A program made the translations under genes and the position numbers. Below are positions 51,876 to 59,995 of a stretch of 64,000 nt of DNA, in pieces. Each line of letters begins with the position of its first letter. The first letter of the stretch is position 1. This DNA is from Georgenia_B sunbinii. GTDB lineage: Bacteria; Actinomycetota; Actinomycetes; Actinomycetales; Actinomycetaceae. The DNA is taken from the NCBI RefSeq assembly GCF_036421855.1, contig NZ_JAZGOK010000001.1; one strand, written 5' to 3'. The notes under the pieces are model-generated. The model was not told where the DNA came from. It did no database searches and saw only the letters and a list, made by a program, of their open reading frames with translations.

Positions 51876-52679
51876 CTAGGGTGCCGGGACGGTGGCGAAG
51901 GTGTCGCCGGGGTTGCGCAGGATCGTCCAGTGGTCGGCCGGCCACATGATGAGGAAGGCGTTGCCGACGACGTTGCGCAGCGGCACGGCGCCGCCGCCCG
52001 GGTCGCCGGTGTGGGAGCGGGAGTCCTGGGAGTTGGAGCGGTTGTCGCCCATCAGCCACAGGTGCTCGTCGGGCACGGTCCGGGAGAACTCGCTGTTGCT
52101 GGGCTCGACGCCCGGCTTGAGGTAGGGCTCGTCGATGCCCACGCCGTTGACGGTGAGGCGGCCGTCGTCGTCGCAGCACGCGACGGTGTCCCCGCCGACG
52201 CCGATGACCCGCTTGATCAGGTGCTCCCCGGCGTTCTGCGGCAGCAGCCCGATGAAGGTGAGGACCTCCTCGACCGTCTCCCGTACCGGTCCGCGGTCCA
52301 CCGGCTGGTGGTCCAGCCAGCCGCCCGGGTCGACGAACACGACGACGTCGCCGCGGTTGACGTCCAGCGGCCCGGGGGTCAGCTTGCTCACCAGCACCCG
52401 GTCACCGACGGCGAGGGTGTCCTCCATCGAGCCGGACGGGATGAAGAACGCCTGGACGAGGAAGGTCTTGATGAGGATTGACAGCACCAGCGCGCTGACG
52501 ACGACGATCGCCGTCTCGCGCAGCATCCCTCCCTTGCGGCGGGCCGGCTTGGTGGTGCGGGCCTCGCCGGCGGCGGCGGCCGACGTCGCGTCGTCCTCGC
52601 CGCGCAACCGGTCCCGGTCGCGTCGCGGGATGGCAGAAGGAACGCCGTCGGCCTGTGCGTGCTCGTCCTCGTCCAACAC
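51876..52679 (-). CDS. lepB: Signal peptidase I
   Basis: Cleaves signal peptides at the outer face of the membrane. The catalytic serine is in IPSGSMEDTL, the lysine in HLIKRVIGVGGD, and box E is WLMGDNRSNSQDSR. A hydrophilic N-terminal tail of about 50 residues precedes one transmembrane segment (AIVVVSALVLSILIKTF). The GTG at 52679 is chosen because the longer frame runs through the rplS terminator. The 267-residue length fits. Confidence 0.93.
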   Translation of the reverse strand: MLDEDEHAQADGVPSAIPRRDRDRLRGEDDATSAAAAGEARTTKPARRKGGMLRETAIVVVSALVLSILIKTFLVQAFFIPSGSMEDTLAVGDRVLVSKLTPGPLDVNRGDVVVFVDPGGWLDHQPVDRGPVRETVEEVLTFIGLLPQNAGEHLIKRVIGVGGDTVACCDDDGRLTVNGVGIDEPYLKPGVEPSNSEFSRTVPDEHLWLMGDNRSNSQDSRSHTGDPGGGAVPLRNVVGNAFLIMWPADHWTILRNPGDTFATVPAP

Positions 52680-52704
52680 GACCGCCGTTCTGCTGCTCGG
52701 AAAC

Positions 52705-52738
52705 ACCACTGCCCGGCTCGAACGAGCCGGGCAGTGGT
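52705..52738. terminator. Hairpin terminator after rplS
   Basis: A perfect 16-base-pair inverted repeat, 52705-52720 and 52723-52738, around AA, 19 bases after the rplS stop. lepB starts 25 bases further on, so either it has its own promoter here or termination is incomplete. Confidence 0.82.
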
Positions 52739-52757
52739 CCATGTTACGGGAGGGGCG

Positions 52758-53111
52758 TCACTTCGCGGTGAAGCGCTTCTCGCGGATCTTGGCCTTCTTG
52801 CCGTGCAGGCCGCGCAGGTAGTACAGCTTGGCGCGGCGCACGTCACCCTGCGCGACGACCTCGATGTGGTCGATCGACGGGGAGTGCACCGGGAAGGTGC
52901 GCTCGACGCCGACGCCGAAGCTCACCTTGCGGATGCAGAAGGTCTCGCGGACGCCGGCGCCGTTGCGGGCGATCACGTGGCCCTGGAACACCTGGATACG
53001 CGACCGGCTGCCCTCGACGACCTTGACGTGCACCTTGAGGGTGTCGCCGGCCCGGAAGGCGGGGATGTCGTCGCGCAGCGATGCTGCGTCGACGTGGTCA
53101 AGGGTCTGCAT
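52758..53111 (-). CDS. rplS: 50S ribosomal protein L19
   Basis: Sits at the 30S/50S interface. The 117-residue length is typical, and FRAGDTLKVHVKVVEG, FQGHVIARNGAG and RRAKLYYLRGLHGKKAKI are the family hallmarks. The ATG at 53111 follows a GGAAGGACACC site. A leader of about 150 bases carries a promoter-like element shared with rpsP. Confidence 0.97.
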   Translation of the reverse strand: MQTLDHVDAASLRDDIPAFRAGDTLKVHVKVVEGSRSRIQVFQGHVIARNGAGVRETFCIRKVSFGVGVERTFPVHSPSIDHIEVVAQGDVRRAKLYYLRGLHGKKAKIREKRFTAK

Positions 53112-53257
53112 AGTTGGTGTCCTTCCACCGGTGCCACAGGTCACCGGCGCTTCATTGTGGCAGCGCGGGGGCTGCCGAGGTCATTGGATGATGGTCATTG
53201 CCCTTGCGGTACCGGATCCCCTGAGGCAGACACGGCTCACGGACGAATGACCTGCCC

Positions 53258-53266
53258 ATTCTGCCA
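53258..53266 (-). promoter_or_regulatory. Candidate promoter element of rplS
   Basis: The minus strand reads TGGCAGAAT about 147 bases before the rplS start; the same nine bases occur before rpsP. CAGAAT or AGAATG may be the -10 region. The element sits just beyond the trmD stop, so rplS probably has its own promoter. Confidence 0.45.
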
Positions 53267-53287
53267 CACCGCGCCCGGGGCCCGGAA

Positions 53288-54673
53288 CTATCGCGGCGTC
53301 GCAGCGGGCACTGTGCGGGACATCACGACGTCGTCCTGCGGCTCTCCCCCGACGACGAACTCTCGTCGGCCGGCAAAGCTGAACCCCTGCCGCTCGTAGA
53401 ACCGCCGGGCCGGCCGGTTGGCGACGTTGGTGCCGAGCCACATGCTCACCATCGCGTGCTCCGCCGCGGCGGCGAGCGACGCCGCCACCAGGCGGCCGGC
53501 CAGCCCGCTGCCCTGCACCTCGGCGAGGACGTAGCACTTGCTCAGCTCGGCGACCGCGCCGGCCGCGGCTCCGGTCGGCGGCGGGGAGTCGAGCACCACC
53601 ATGGTGTAGCCGAGCAGCTCACCGGTGGCCTCGTCGGCCGCGACCGTGACGATCCGCCGCGGGTCGGCGAGGTACCGGCGAAAGCTCGGCGCGTCGAGGT
53701 TGGCGGCGATGAAGTCGGCGATCGCGTCGGCGCCGAGCGTCGGCGGGCAGGCGAGGGGGAAGGTGACGGCGGCCAGCGCGGCCAGCGCGGCGGCGTCGTC
53801 GTCGGCCGCCGGACGGAGCGTCGCGCGCCGGGGGCCGGTCGGTGCGACGTACCAGCCGAGCCCGGCGAGCACCCGCCGGTCGGCGCGGTCGAGGTCGACG
53901 GGGGCGAGCGCCGCCAGCAGGTCGGGCCGGCGTGTCGCGGTGCGCTCGAGGGCGCGGTCGCGGCGCCACCGGGTGACGTTGCCGTGGTGGCCGGAGGTGA
54001 GGACGCCGGGGACCTCGTGGCCGCGCCAGCTCGGCGGCTTGGTGTAGACGGGGTACTCCAGCAGCCCGGCGGCACCGTGGGACTCCTCGACGAGCGACTC
54101 GGGGTTGCCGACGACGCCGGGCAGCAGCCGGGCGACGGCCTCGACGACGACGAGCGCGGCGACCTCGCCGCCGTTGAGCACGTAGTCACCGATCGACAGC
54201 TCACGGACGACGACGCCGGGCCGGGCGGCATACTCCTCGGCCACCCGGGCGTCGATGCCCTCGTAGCGGCCGCAGGCGAACACCAGCCGGTCCGCCTCGG
54301 CGAGCTCCTCGGCCATCCGCTGGCTGAAGACCTCACCGGCCGGGGTGGGTACGACGAGCACGGTGCGCGCCTCGCGCGCCTGCCGGCCGTCGTCGTCGTC
54401 GGCGCCGAGGCTGTCGTCGTCGAGACTGCCGTCGTCGAGGCCGCCGTCGTCGAGGACCGCGTCGAGCGCGGTGCCCCACACGTCGGGGCGCATGACCATG
54501 CCGGCGCCACCGCCGAACGGGGTGTCGTCCACGGTGCGGTGCCGGTCGGTCGTCCAGTCCCGCAGGTCATGGACGGCGAGGTCGAGGACGCCGGAGCGGC
54601 GCGCCTTGCCCACGAGCGACAGCTCGAGCGCGGCGAGGTAGTCGGGGAAGATCGAGACGACGTCGATACGCAC
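53288..54673 (-). CDS. trmD: tRNA (guanine-N1)-methyltransferase TrmD fused to a GNAT acetyltransferase domain
   Basis: TrmD methylates G37 of tRNAs. The first 280 or so residues are TrmD: MRIDVVSIFPDYL start, TPFGGGAGMVMRPDVWG, FACGRYEGIDARV, and the knot region ELSIGDYVLNGGE. An acidic Asp/Gly/Ser insert lies near residues 75-97. The remaining 180 residues form a GNAT domain with acetyl-CoA motif VQGSGLAGRL and FYERQGFSFAG. E. coli TrmD is about 255 residues, so this 461-residue protein is a fusion; no stop or frameshift separates the parts. The GTG start is three bases after the rimM stop. Confidence 0.93.
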   Translation of the reverse strand: MRIDVVSIFPDYLAALELSLVGKARRSGVLDLAVHDLRDWTTDRHRTVDDTPFGGGAGMVMRPDVWGTALDAVLDDGGLDDGSLDDDSLGADDDDGRQAREARTVLVVPTPAGEVFSQRMAEELAEADRLVFACGRYEGIDARVAEEYAARPGVVVRELSIGDYVLNGGEVAALVVVEAVARLLPGVVGNPESLVEESHGAAGLLEYPVYTKPPSWRGHEVPGVLTSGHHGNVTRWRRDRALERTATRRPDLLAALAPVDLDRADRRVLAGLGWYVAPTGPRRATLRPAADDDAAALAALAAVTFPLACPPTLGADAIADFIAANLDAPSFRRYLADPRRIVTVAADEATGELLGYTMVVLDSPPPTGAAAGAVAELSKCYVLAEVQGSGLAGRLVAASLAAAAEHAMVSMWLGTNVANRPARRFYERQGFSFAGRREFVVGGEPQDDVVMSRTVPAATPR

Positions 54674-54676
54674 GGC

Positions 54677-55180
54677 TCAGTCCTCGTCGGCGGCGAGCAG
54701 TCCCCGGGGCGGGTCGAGGACGACGCGGCCGCCCGCGACGTCGACGACCGGCACGATCTCGGCGACGAACGGCACGAGGGTCCGCTGCCCGCCGGTCTCG
54801 GTGACGACGAGGACGTCTTGCGCCGGGTAGTGCTCCAGCGCTGCCACAGTGCCGATCGCTCGCCCGGCGGTGTCCTGGACGGCGAGGCCGACGAGCTCGT
54901 GGCGGTACCAGGCGTCGTCCTCGGGCTCCGCCTCGGCGAGCAGCAGAACCCCGCGCAGCTCCTCGACGGCGGTCCGGTCGGCCGCCTCGACGAACCGGAC
55001 GTGCCAGGTGCCGCCCTGCTCGGTGCAGGTCGCGACGGTGAGCGGTCCGGCGTCGGCGGGGTCGGTGGTGAGCACGGCGCCGGGGGCGAGCCGGCCGGCG
55101 GGGTCGTCGGTGCGGATCTCTAGCCGCACGTCCCCACGCAGCCCGCGCGGCGCCCCGATACGAGCGACAACGAGTTCCAT
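54677..55180 (-). CDS. rimM: Ribosome maturation factor RimM
   Basis: Assists maturation of the 30S head with S19. The 167-residue protein starts MELVVARIGAPRGLRGDVRL, the family N-terminus, and has a PRC-barrel half with VGLAVQDTAGRAIGTV. The ATG at 55180 follows a GAGGGAGCC site. It is preceded by a hairpin and followed closely by trmD. Confidence 0.94.
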   Translation of the reverse strand: MELVVARIGAPRGLRGDVRLEIRTDDPAGRLAPGAVLTTDPADAGPLTVATCTEQGGTWHVRFVEAADRTAVEELRGVLLLAEAEPEDDAWYRHELVGLAVQDTAGRAIGTVAALEHYPAQDVLVVTETGGQRTLVPFVAEIVPVVDVAGGRVVLDPPRGLLAADED

Positions 55181-55232
55181 CTCAGGCTCCCTCTTCCCGC
55201 CCGGCTGGGCGAGGACGGCGGTGGGTGGGGAC

Positions 55233-55272
55233 ACGTGAGCCCTGGGTCGCCGGGGCGGCCCAGGGCTCACGT
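55233..55272. terminator. Hairpin between khpA and rimM
   Basis: Perfect 14-base arms (55233-55246 and 55259-55272) around a 12-base GC-rich loop, 13 bases after the khpA stop. It may end part of the rpsP-khpA transcript or attenuate rimM-trmD. Confidence 0.7.
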
Positions 55273-55284
55273 ACGCGTGGTGCG

Positions 55285-55524
55285 TCAGTCGCGGTCGGTG
55301 TCGACGACGTCGACCCGGACCGGGCCGCGCGTCGACAGCGCGGAGACAACGGTGCGCAGCGCGCGGGCCGTGCGTCCCTGACGGCCGATGACACGGCCGA
55401 GGTCGTCGGGGTTGACCCGGACCTCGAGCAGCTCACCGCGACGCAGCGACCGGGAGGTGACGGTGACGTCGTCAGGACTGTCGACGACGCCGCGCACCAG
55501 GTGCTCGAGTGCGTCAGCCAGCAT
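55285..55524 (-). CDS. khpA: KhpA-type KH-domain RNA-binding protein
   Basis: A 79-residue KH protein beginning MLADALEHLVRGVVDSPDDV with the RNA-binding loop LGRVIGRQGRTARALR. In other bacteria it pairs with KhpB and affects cell division or sRNA action. Its start overlaps the rpsP end by 11 bases. The order rpsP-khpA-rimM-trmD-rplS is widely conserved. Confidence 0.94.
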   Translation of the reverse strand: MLADALEHLVRGVVDSPDDVTVTSRSLRRGELLEVRVNPDDLGRVIGRQGRTARALRTVVSALSTRGPVRVDVVDTDRD

Positions 55525-55990
55525 TGGTCTCGTCGGCGCTCTCGTCGGCGCCCTCGGCCGCGGCCTCCTCGACCGGTGCTGCAGCGGCGGCCTCGGCCGC
55601 GGCCTTGGCCTCGGCGGCCTTCGCCTTGCGCTTCTCGGCGTCGTCCTCGGCAGCCTTGACCGCGGCAGCCTTCGCCTCGGCGGCGGCCTCGGCCGAACCC
55701 GCCTTGGTGCGCAGGGTGCCCTCGGCGCCCGGCAGGCCCTTGTGCTTCTGCCAGTCGCCGGTGATCTTGAGCAGCGCGGCGACCTGCTCGGAGGGCTGTG
55801 CGCCCACAGAGAGCCAGTACTGGGCCCGCTCGGAGTCGATGTCGATGAGCGACGGCTCCTCGGTGGGGTGGTACTTGCCGATCTCCTCGATCGCCCGGCC
55901 GTCGCGCTTGGCGCGCGAGTCCATGATGACGACGCGGTAGTACGGCGCGCGGATCTTGCCCATGCGCTTGAGACGGATCTTAACTGCCAC
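55514..55990 (-). CDS. rpsP: 30S ribosomal protein S16 with Ala/Lys/Glu-rich extension
   Basis: The S16 core is clear: AVKIRLKRMGKIRAPYYRVV, DSRAKRDGRAIEEIGKYHP and LSVGAQPSEQV. The protein has 158 residues against about 82 in E. coli; the extra C-terminal part is an alanine-rich charged helix-like tail, as in other actinobacteria. The GTG at 55990 is the start that gives the conserved N-terminus. Confidence 0.96.
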   Translation of the reverse strand: MAVKIRLKRMGKIRAPYYRVVIMDSRAKRDGRAIEEIGKYHPTEEPSLIDIDSERAQYWLSVGAQPSEQVAALLKITGDWQKHKGLPGAEGTLRTKAGSAEAAAEAKAAAVKAAEDDAEKRKAKAAEAKAAAEAAAAAPVEEAAAEGADESADETNAG

Positions 55991-56116
55991 TGTGGTGGAC
56001 GCTCCTGGTTCAGATGGGTGTGGCCCTCGCACGGTCCCGGTGGGTCGGTCACGTGGTGAGGCCTTGACACGGCTCCGTCAGGAGAGAGGGTCCCTCAGGT
56101 CCGAGTACAGCGGATC

Positions 56117-56125
56117 ATTCTGCCA
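56117..56125 (-). promoter_or_regulatory. Candidate promoter element of rpsP
   Basis: The minus strand reads TGGCAGAAT about 127 bases before rpsP, identical to the element before rplS. It lies between rpsP and the end of the ABC transporter operon, where a promoter is expected. Confidence 0.45.
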
Positions 56126-56186
56126 GAGATCGGGCCGCGGTGACACCTGCCTCCGGCGGCGCCCCCGCGACGTACCTCACACCGCC

Positions 56187-56969
56187 TCAGGACCAGCGGA
56201 ACAGCTTGGCCGCCAGGGGATAGAGGACGACGCAGTAGGCCAGCATGACGACCACCTGGTGTGCGGGGAATCCACCGTCGAACCACGCCGTCGTCATCGC
56301 CTGGCTCGCCGCGCCGAGCGGTGTGTAGGAGGCGACGGTCGCCAGCGTGTCGGGCATCGCAGGGCCAGGTGTCCACAGCCCGGCGAAGAACAGCATCGGG
56401 AAGTAGACGAGCATCCCGATGCCGGAGGCCGCGCTGCCCTTGGGCGCGAGCGCCGCGATCATGAGCCCGATGCCGAACATGGCCGCGGCACCCAGGATGA
56501 AGGCGCCGACGGCGAGCAGCGGCTGCTCCGGCAGTGGGGAGTCGAACACGAGCAGCGCGGCGACGACGGCGAGCACCGAGGCAACGACGACGGCGACGGT
56601 GTTGATCACGACGTGGGCGACCAGCACGCCCTGGGGACGCATCGGCGTGGTGGACAGCCGCCGCAGCACGCCCTGGTGGCGGTAGTCGGCGATGTACACC
56701 GGCAGCGTGACCAGGGCCACGGTCCCCATCGCGGTGGCCAGCGCCACCGGGGTGACGGTCTGGATGACCGACAACCCCACCCACGGCGCGGGCACGTCGG
56801 TCATCACCTCGCGCATGCCGGGGATGACCAAGCCGATACCGAGCACCAGCACGGTGGGGAACAGCAGCGCGAAGAACCAGCTGCCGAAGTCGCGCATGAA
56901 CAGGCGCGCCTCGGCGACGATGAGTGTGCCGAGCCCTCGGGTCCCGGCGCGGGCGGTGAGCGTGGTCAT
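56187..56969 (-). CDS. ABC-2 type transporter permease
   Basis: A 260-residue membrane protein with about six hydrophobic segments and the family features SWFFALLFPTVLVLGIGLVIPG near the N-terminus in interrupted form, YRHQGVLRRLSTTPMRP and FFAGLWTPGPAMPD. This type forms exporters for drugs or lipids with a separate ATPase. Its ATG overlaps the last base of the preceding ATPase stop (TGATG), so the two are tightly coupled. The substrate is unknown. Confidence 0.88.
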   Translation of the reverse strand: MTTLTARAGTRGLGTLIVAEARLFMRDFGSWFFALLFPTVLVLGIGLVIPGMREVMTDVPAPWVGLSVIQTVTPVALATAMGTVALVTLPVYIADYRHQGVLRRLSTTPMRPQGVLVAHVVINTVAVVVASVLAVVAALLVFDSPLPEQPLLAVGAFILGAAAMFGIGLMIAALAPKGSAASGIGMLVYFPMLFFAGLWTPGPAMPDTLATVASYTPLGAASQAMTTAWFDGGFPAHQVVVMLAYCVVLYPLAAKLFRWS

Positions 56970-57901
56970 CAGACGACCTCCTCGGTCTCGTGGGTCGAAC
57001 CGGTCACGCGGACGAAGACGTCCTCCAGCGACCGGGACAGCGGGCGGATCTCGTCGGGGACGACGTCGCGCTGGGCGAGGGCCAGCACGACGGCGGACAG
57101 CACCTTGGGGCCGCCGGTGACCTCGTACTCGCCGCGGTCGGCGGTCACCGAGGTGACGTCGGGCAGTGCCTCGAGGTCGGCCAGGACCGTCTCGGGTGTG
57201 CCGTCCGGCAAGCGCATCCGGATGGCGTGCTGCTCCTCGGTCGCGCCGATGAGCTCGGCCGGCGTGCCCTGGGCGACGACGCGCCCGCCGTCGATGATCG
57301 CGAGCCGGTCGCACAGCCGCTCGGCCTCGTCCATGAAGTGGGTGACGAGCACGATGGTGACCCCGGTGTCCCGCACACGCTCGATGAGCGACCAGGTGTC
57401 GCGCCGCGCCTGCGGGTCCAGCCCGGTGGTCAGCTCGTCGAGGATGGCCACTTCGGGGTTCCCGACGAGCGCCAGGGCGATGGACAGTCGCTGCTGCTGG
57501 CCGCCGGAGAGGTCACCGAAGGCGGTGTCCCTCTTCTCCTGCAGGCCGAGCAGCTCGATCAGCTCCTCGGGGTCGGCGGGGTTGGCGTAGAACGAGGCGT
57601 ACAGCCTCAGCGCCTCGCGGACGCGCAGCTTGGGCGGCAGCTTGGACTCCTGCAGCTGGACGCCCAGGCGCTCCCGGACGGCCGCCGGGTCACGCTGCGG
57701 GTCGACGCCCAGCAGCCGGACGGTGCCGCCGTCGGCCTGCCGGAGGCCGGCCAGGCACTCGACGGTGGTGGTCTTCCCGGCGCCGTTGGGGCCGAGGATC
57801 CCGAAGATCTCGCCCCGCTCGATGGTGAGGTCGACGCCGTCGACGGCGACCTTCTGGCCATAGGTCTTGCGGAGGTTGCGGGCCTCGATGATCGGTTCCA
57901 T
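56969..57901 (-). CDS. ABC transporter ATP-binding protein, DrrA-like
   Basis: A 310-residue ATPase with Walker A GPNGAGKTTT, signature LSGGQQQRLS, Walker B VAILDELTTGLD and the H-loop VTHFMDEAE. The C-terminal part (VFVRVTGSTHETEE) matches ATPases of the drug-export type. One departure is LDELT where LDEPT is usual. It pairs with the permease encoded directly downstream. Its start is one base after the stop of the upstream membrane gene. Confidence 0.9.
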   Translation of the reverse strand: MEPIIEARNLRKTYGQKVAVDGVDLTIERGEIFGILGPNGAGKTTTVECLAGLRQADGGTVRLLGVDPQRDPAAVRERLGVQLQESKLPPKLRVREALRLYASFYANPADPEELIELLGLQEKRDTAFGDLSGGQQQRLSIALALVGNPEVAILDELTTGLDPQARRDTWSLIERVRDTGVTIVLVTHFMDEAERLCDRLAIIDGGRVVAQGTPAELIGATEEQHAIRMRLPDGTPETVLADLEALPDVTSVTADRGEYEVTGGPKVLSAVVLALAQRDVVPDEIRPLSRSLEDVFVRVTGSTHETEEVV

Positions 57902-57902
57902 G

Positions 57903-58661
57903 TCAGGACTCCGTTCGTGAGATGGGCACATTGCGAGCCAGCAGGGCGAAGGCGAGCCCGGCGGCGAGGATGAGGACGACCGTGACGGCGGTCCCGAAGG
58001 CCGGCGTGAGAATCCAGGTGCCGAACGTCGCCTGGGTGTCGCCACCGAGGAACGTCACGGCAAGCGCCGGCAGCACGGTCAGCGGGAGCGCCATGGTGCC
58101 CCACCAGCCGCCGGCCCGGTAGTAGGACATCCCGACGAGCAGGCCGGCGACGGCGCCGCCGAGGCAGGCGAGGGTGTAGTCGAGCAGCATGTGCCCAGCT
58201 CCCTGGTCCCACACCCCCGGCGTCACCTCTGCGCCCGAGGCTGCGTCGTGCGACCAGCCCATGACGTCGTAGACGGCTCCCTCGGCGAGCACAGCGAGGC
58301 TCATCGCGACGCCGAAGAGCAGCGAGCCGAGCAGTGCCGCGAGCAAGGCACCACGGATCGCGGTGCGGCGCGTCATGCCGTTGGCCACGTGGACCGGCAG
58401 GTAGCCGGCGGTGACGATGATGGCCACCGAGAACAGCATCCAGATCGCTGGGCCGTTCCGGACGTACTGCAGGATCGAGACCTCGACGGTGCCGACACGG
58501 TCGATGATGAGCATGATGACCGCAGCCGCGGGCAGCACGACCGCCCACATCCATGCCCACAGGAAGGCGTAGACCTGCAGGTGGGACTTCATCACCCGCG
58601 CCCACTGGGGCCGGCTGGACCTGATGGCGCCCCGCGGCCGCGGGGTTGCGGCGGAGCTCAT
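57903..58661 (-). CDS. Six-segment membrane protein of the GntR-ABC operon
   Basis: A 252-residue hydrophobic protein with about six membrane segments and a cytoplasmic N-terminus (SSAATPRPRGAIRSSRPQ). I do not recognise a named family, but the position between two ABC ATPase genes and the overlap with the upstream one suggest that it is the membrane partner of the ATPase at 58658-59539. Genes of this kind accompany YtrA-type regulators in Gram-positive bacteria. Confidence 0.72.
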   Translation of the reverse strand: MSSAATPRPRGAIRSSRPQWARVMKSHLQVYAFLWAWMWAVVLPAAAVIMLIIDRVGTVEVSILQYVRNGPAIWMLFSVAIIVTAGYLPVHVANGMTRRTAIRGALLAALLGSLLFGVAMSLAVLAEGAVYDVMGWSHDAASGAEVTPGVWDQGAGHMLLDYTLACLGGAVAGLLVGMSYYRAGGWWGTMALPLTVLPALAVTFLGGDTQATFGTWILTPAFGTAVTVVLILAAGLAFALLARNVPISRTES

Positions 58662-59539
58662 GGACGTCCCTCCTTCTGCGTGAGCGCGATGAACATGTCC
58701 TGGATGGGCACGGCACCGACCTCCAAGCCGTCGGCCGCGAACCTGGCCCGGGCAGCGCCGTCGAGCGTGCCGACGACGGTCACCTGCTTGGTGGGACCAA
58801 GGGCGCGCTCACTGAGCACCCGCAGGTGGCGGGTGGCGGCATCGACGCGGTCGGCCGGGCCGGTGATCGTCGCACCCTGGCCACGGAGGTCCTCGGCCTC
58901 CTCGGAGAGCAGCACCCGGCCGCGGTCGAGGATGACGACGCGCTCGAAGAGCTGCTCGACCTCGCTGATGAGGTGGCTGGAGAGGATGATCGTGCGCGGG
59001 TGCTCGACGTAGTCGGCGAGGAGAAGATCGTAGAACCGCTGCCGCGAGGGGGCGTCCATCCCGAGATAGACCTCGTCGAACATCGTCACCGGGGCGCGCG
59101 AGGCGAGCCCGATGACCGCTCCCAGTGCCGAACGCTGGCCGCGGGAGAGCTTGCTGGGCTTCTTGCGGACATCGAGCTCGAATGCGTCGAGCAGCTCCTC
59201 GGCGTAGGCCTGGTCCCACGTGGGCCGGGCATCGGCGACGAAGTCCAGGGTGGCCTTGATCTTCTCCTCGGAGAGCACGTCACCGCTCTCGCGGATGAGG
59301 CAGACCCGCTCCATGAGGTACTCGTCCTCAAAGGGGTCTCGGCCGTCGACGACAACCGTGCCGCGCGTGGGGCGCAGGAGCGAGGCGATAGCCGAGAGCA
59401 TCGTCGTCTTGCCCGAGCCGTTGCGCCCGAGCAGGCCGGTGATGGTGCCAAGCGGGAAGTCGACGGTGGCACCGTCGACAGCCTTGGTGTCGCCGAAGTG
59501 CACGCTGAGGTCACGCAGCTCTATGTCGAGGCCGCTCAT
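58658..59539 (-). CDS. ABC transporter ATP-binding protein, YtrB-like
   Basis: A 293-residue ATPase with Walker A GRNGSGKTTM, a divergent signature LSRGQRSALG in place of LSGGQ, Walker B APVTMFDEVYLGMD and H-loop LSSHLISEVE. The substitutions are those seen in ATPases encoded with YtrA-type GntR regulators. Its ATG overlaps the gntR stop by four bases, and its stop overlaps the start of the membrane gene downstream. Confidence 0.87.
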   Translation of the reverse strand: MSGLDIELRDLSVHFGDTKAVDGATVDFPLGTITGLLGRNGSGKTTMLSAIASLLRPTRGTVVVDGRDPFEDEYLMERVCLIRESGDVLSEEKIKATLDFVADARPTWDQAYAEELLDAFELDVRKKPSKLSRGQRSALGAVIGLASRAPVTMFDEVYLGMDAPSRQRFYDLLLADYVEHPRTIILSSHLISEVEQLFERVVILDRGRVLLSEEAEDLRGQGATITGPADRVDAATRHLRVLSERALGPTKQVTVVGTLDGAARARFAADGLEVGAVPIQDMFIALTQKEGRP

Positions 59540-59898
59540 GCCCCCGCTCCCTTCTGCTGGATGTAGCGGACGAGCTCGGTCGGACTGATACCGAGCATGC
59601 GGGCCTCGTCGAGGACCGCGTCGACGTGGTCGGTGAAGAATGCGCCCCGGCGCCGCTCGCGCAGCCGCTCCCGGGCGCCGTCGGCGACGAACATGCCCAC
59701 TCCTCGTTGCTTGTAGATCACACCCTCCTCGACCAGCAGCGCAAAGCCTTTTGCTGCAGTGGCGGGATTGATGCGGTAGGTGGTGGCGAGCTGCGTGGTG
59801 CTCATCACCTGCTCGCCCTCGGCGAGCACGCCGGTGAGGACCTGGCTGCGCAGGTGCTCGGCGATCTGCAGGTAGATCGGTTCGGGACCGTCGAACAT
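59536..59898 (-). CDS. GntR-family regulator, YtrA subfamily
   Basis: A 120-residue regulator with the short C-terminal domain of the YtrA group. The winged helix has PIYLQIAEHLRSQVL, MSTTQLATTYRINPATAAKG and GVIYKQRGVGMFV. It heads the operon of four transporter genes, with overlaps down the line. A perfect palindrome lies 18 bases upstream, overlapping the promoter, so it should repress its own operon. In Bacillus such operons respond to cell-wall antibiotics, which is only a hint here. Confidence 0.9.
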   Translation of the reverse strand: MFDGPEPIYLQIAEHLRSQVLTGVLAEGEQVMSTTQLATTYRINPATAAKGFALLVEEGVIYKQRGVGMFVADGARERLRERRRGAFFTDHVDAVLDEARMLGISPTELVRYIQQKGAGA

Positions 59899-59915
59899 CT
59901 CCCACCTCGGCTCGT

Positions 59916-59941
59916 TGGTTCATTACTCGACTAATGAACCA
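59916..59941. promoter_or_regulatory. Palindromic operator of the GntR-ABC operon
   Basis: Perfect 10-base arms TGGTTCATTA (59916-59925) and TAATGAACCA (59932-59941) around CTCGAC. The site lies between the -35 box and the gntR start, where binding would block RNA polymerase. YtrA-type regulators bind such dyads. Confidence 0.8.
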
Positions 59942-59956
59942 TAGAGCCTCCCTGAG

Positions 59957-59962
59957 TGTCAA
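59957..59962 (-). promoter_or_regulatory. -35 box of the gntR operon promoter
   Basis: The minus strand reads TTGACA, a perfect -35 hexamer. A spacing of 17-18 bases puts the -10 inside the outer arm of the operator (GTTCAT or TTCATT), though the hexamer there is poor. Confidence 0.5.
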
Positions 59963-59995
59963 GCACTCCCCCACCCGCCCCGTCACCACCCCGCC

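Noticed and set aside
52680..52742. Earlier start for LepB
   Set aside because: The extension would translate the rplS terminator stem; a GTG at 52679 gives a normal signal peptidase.
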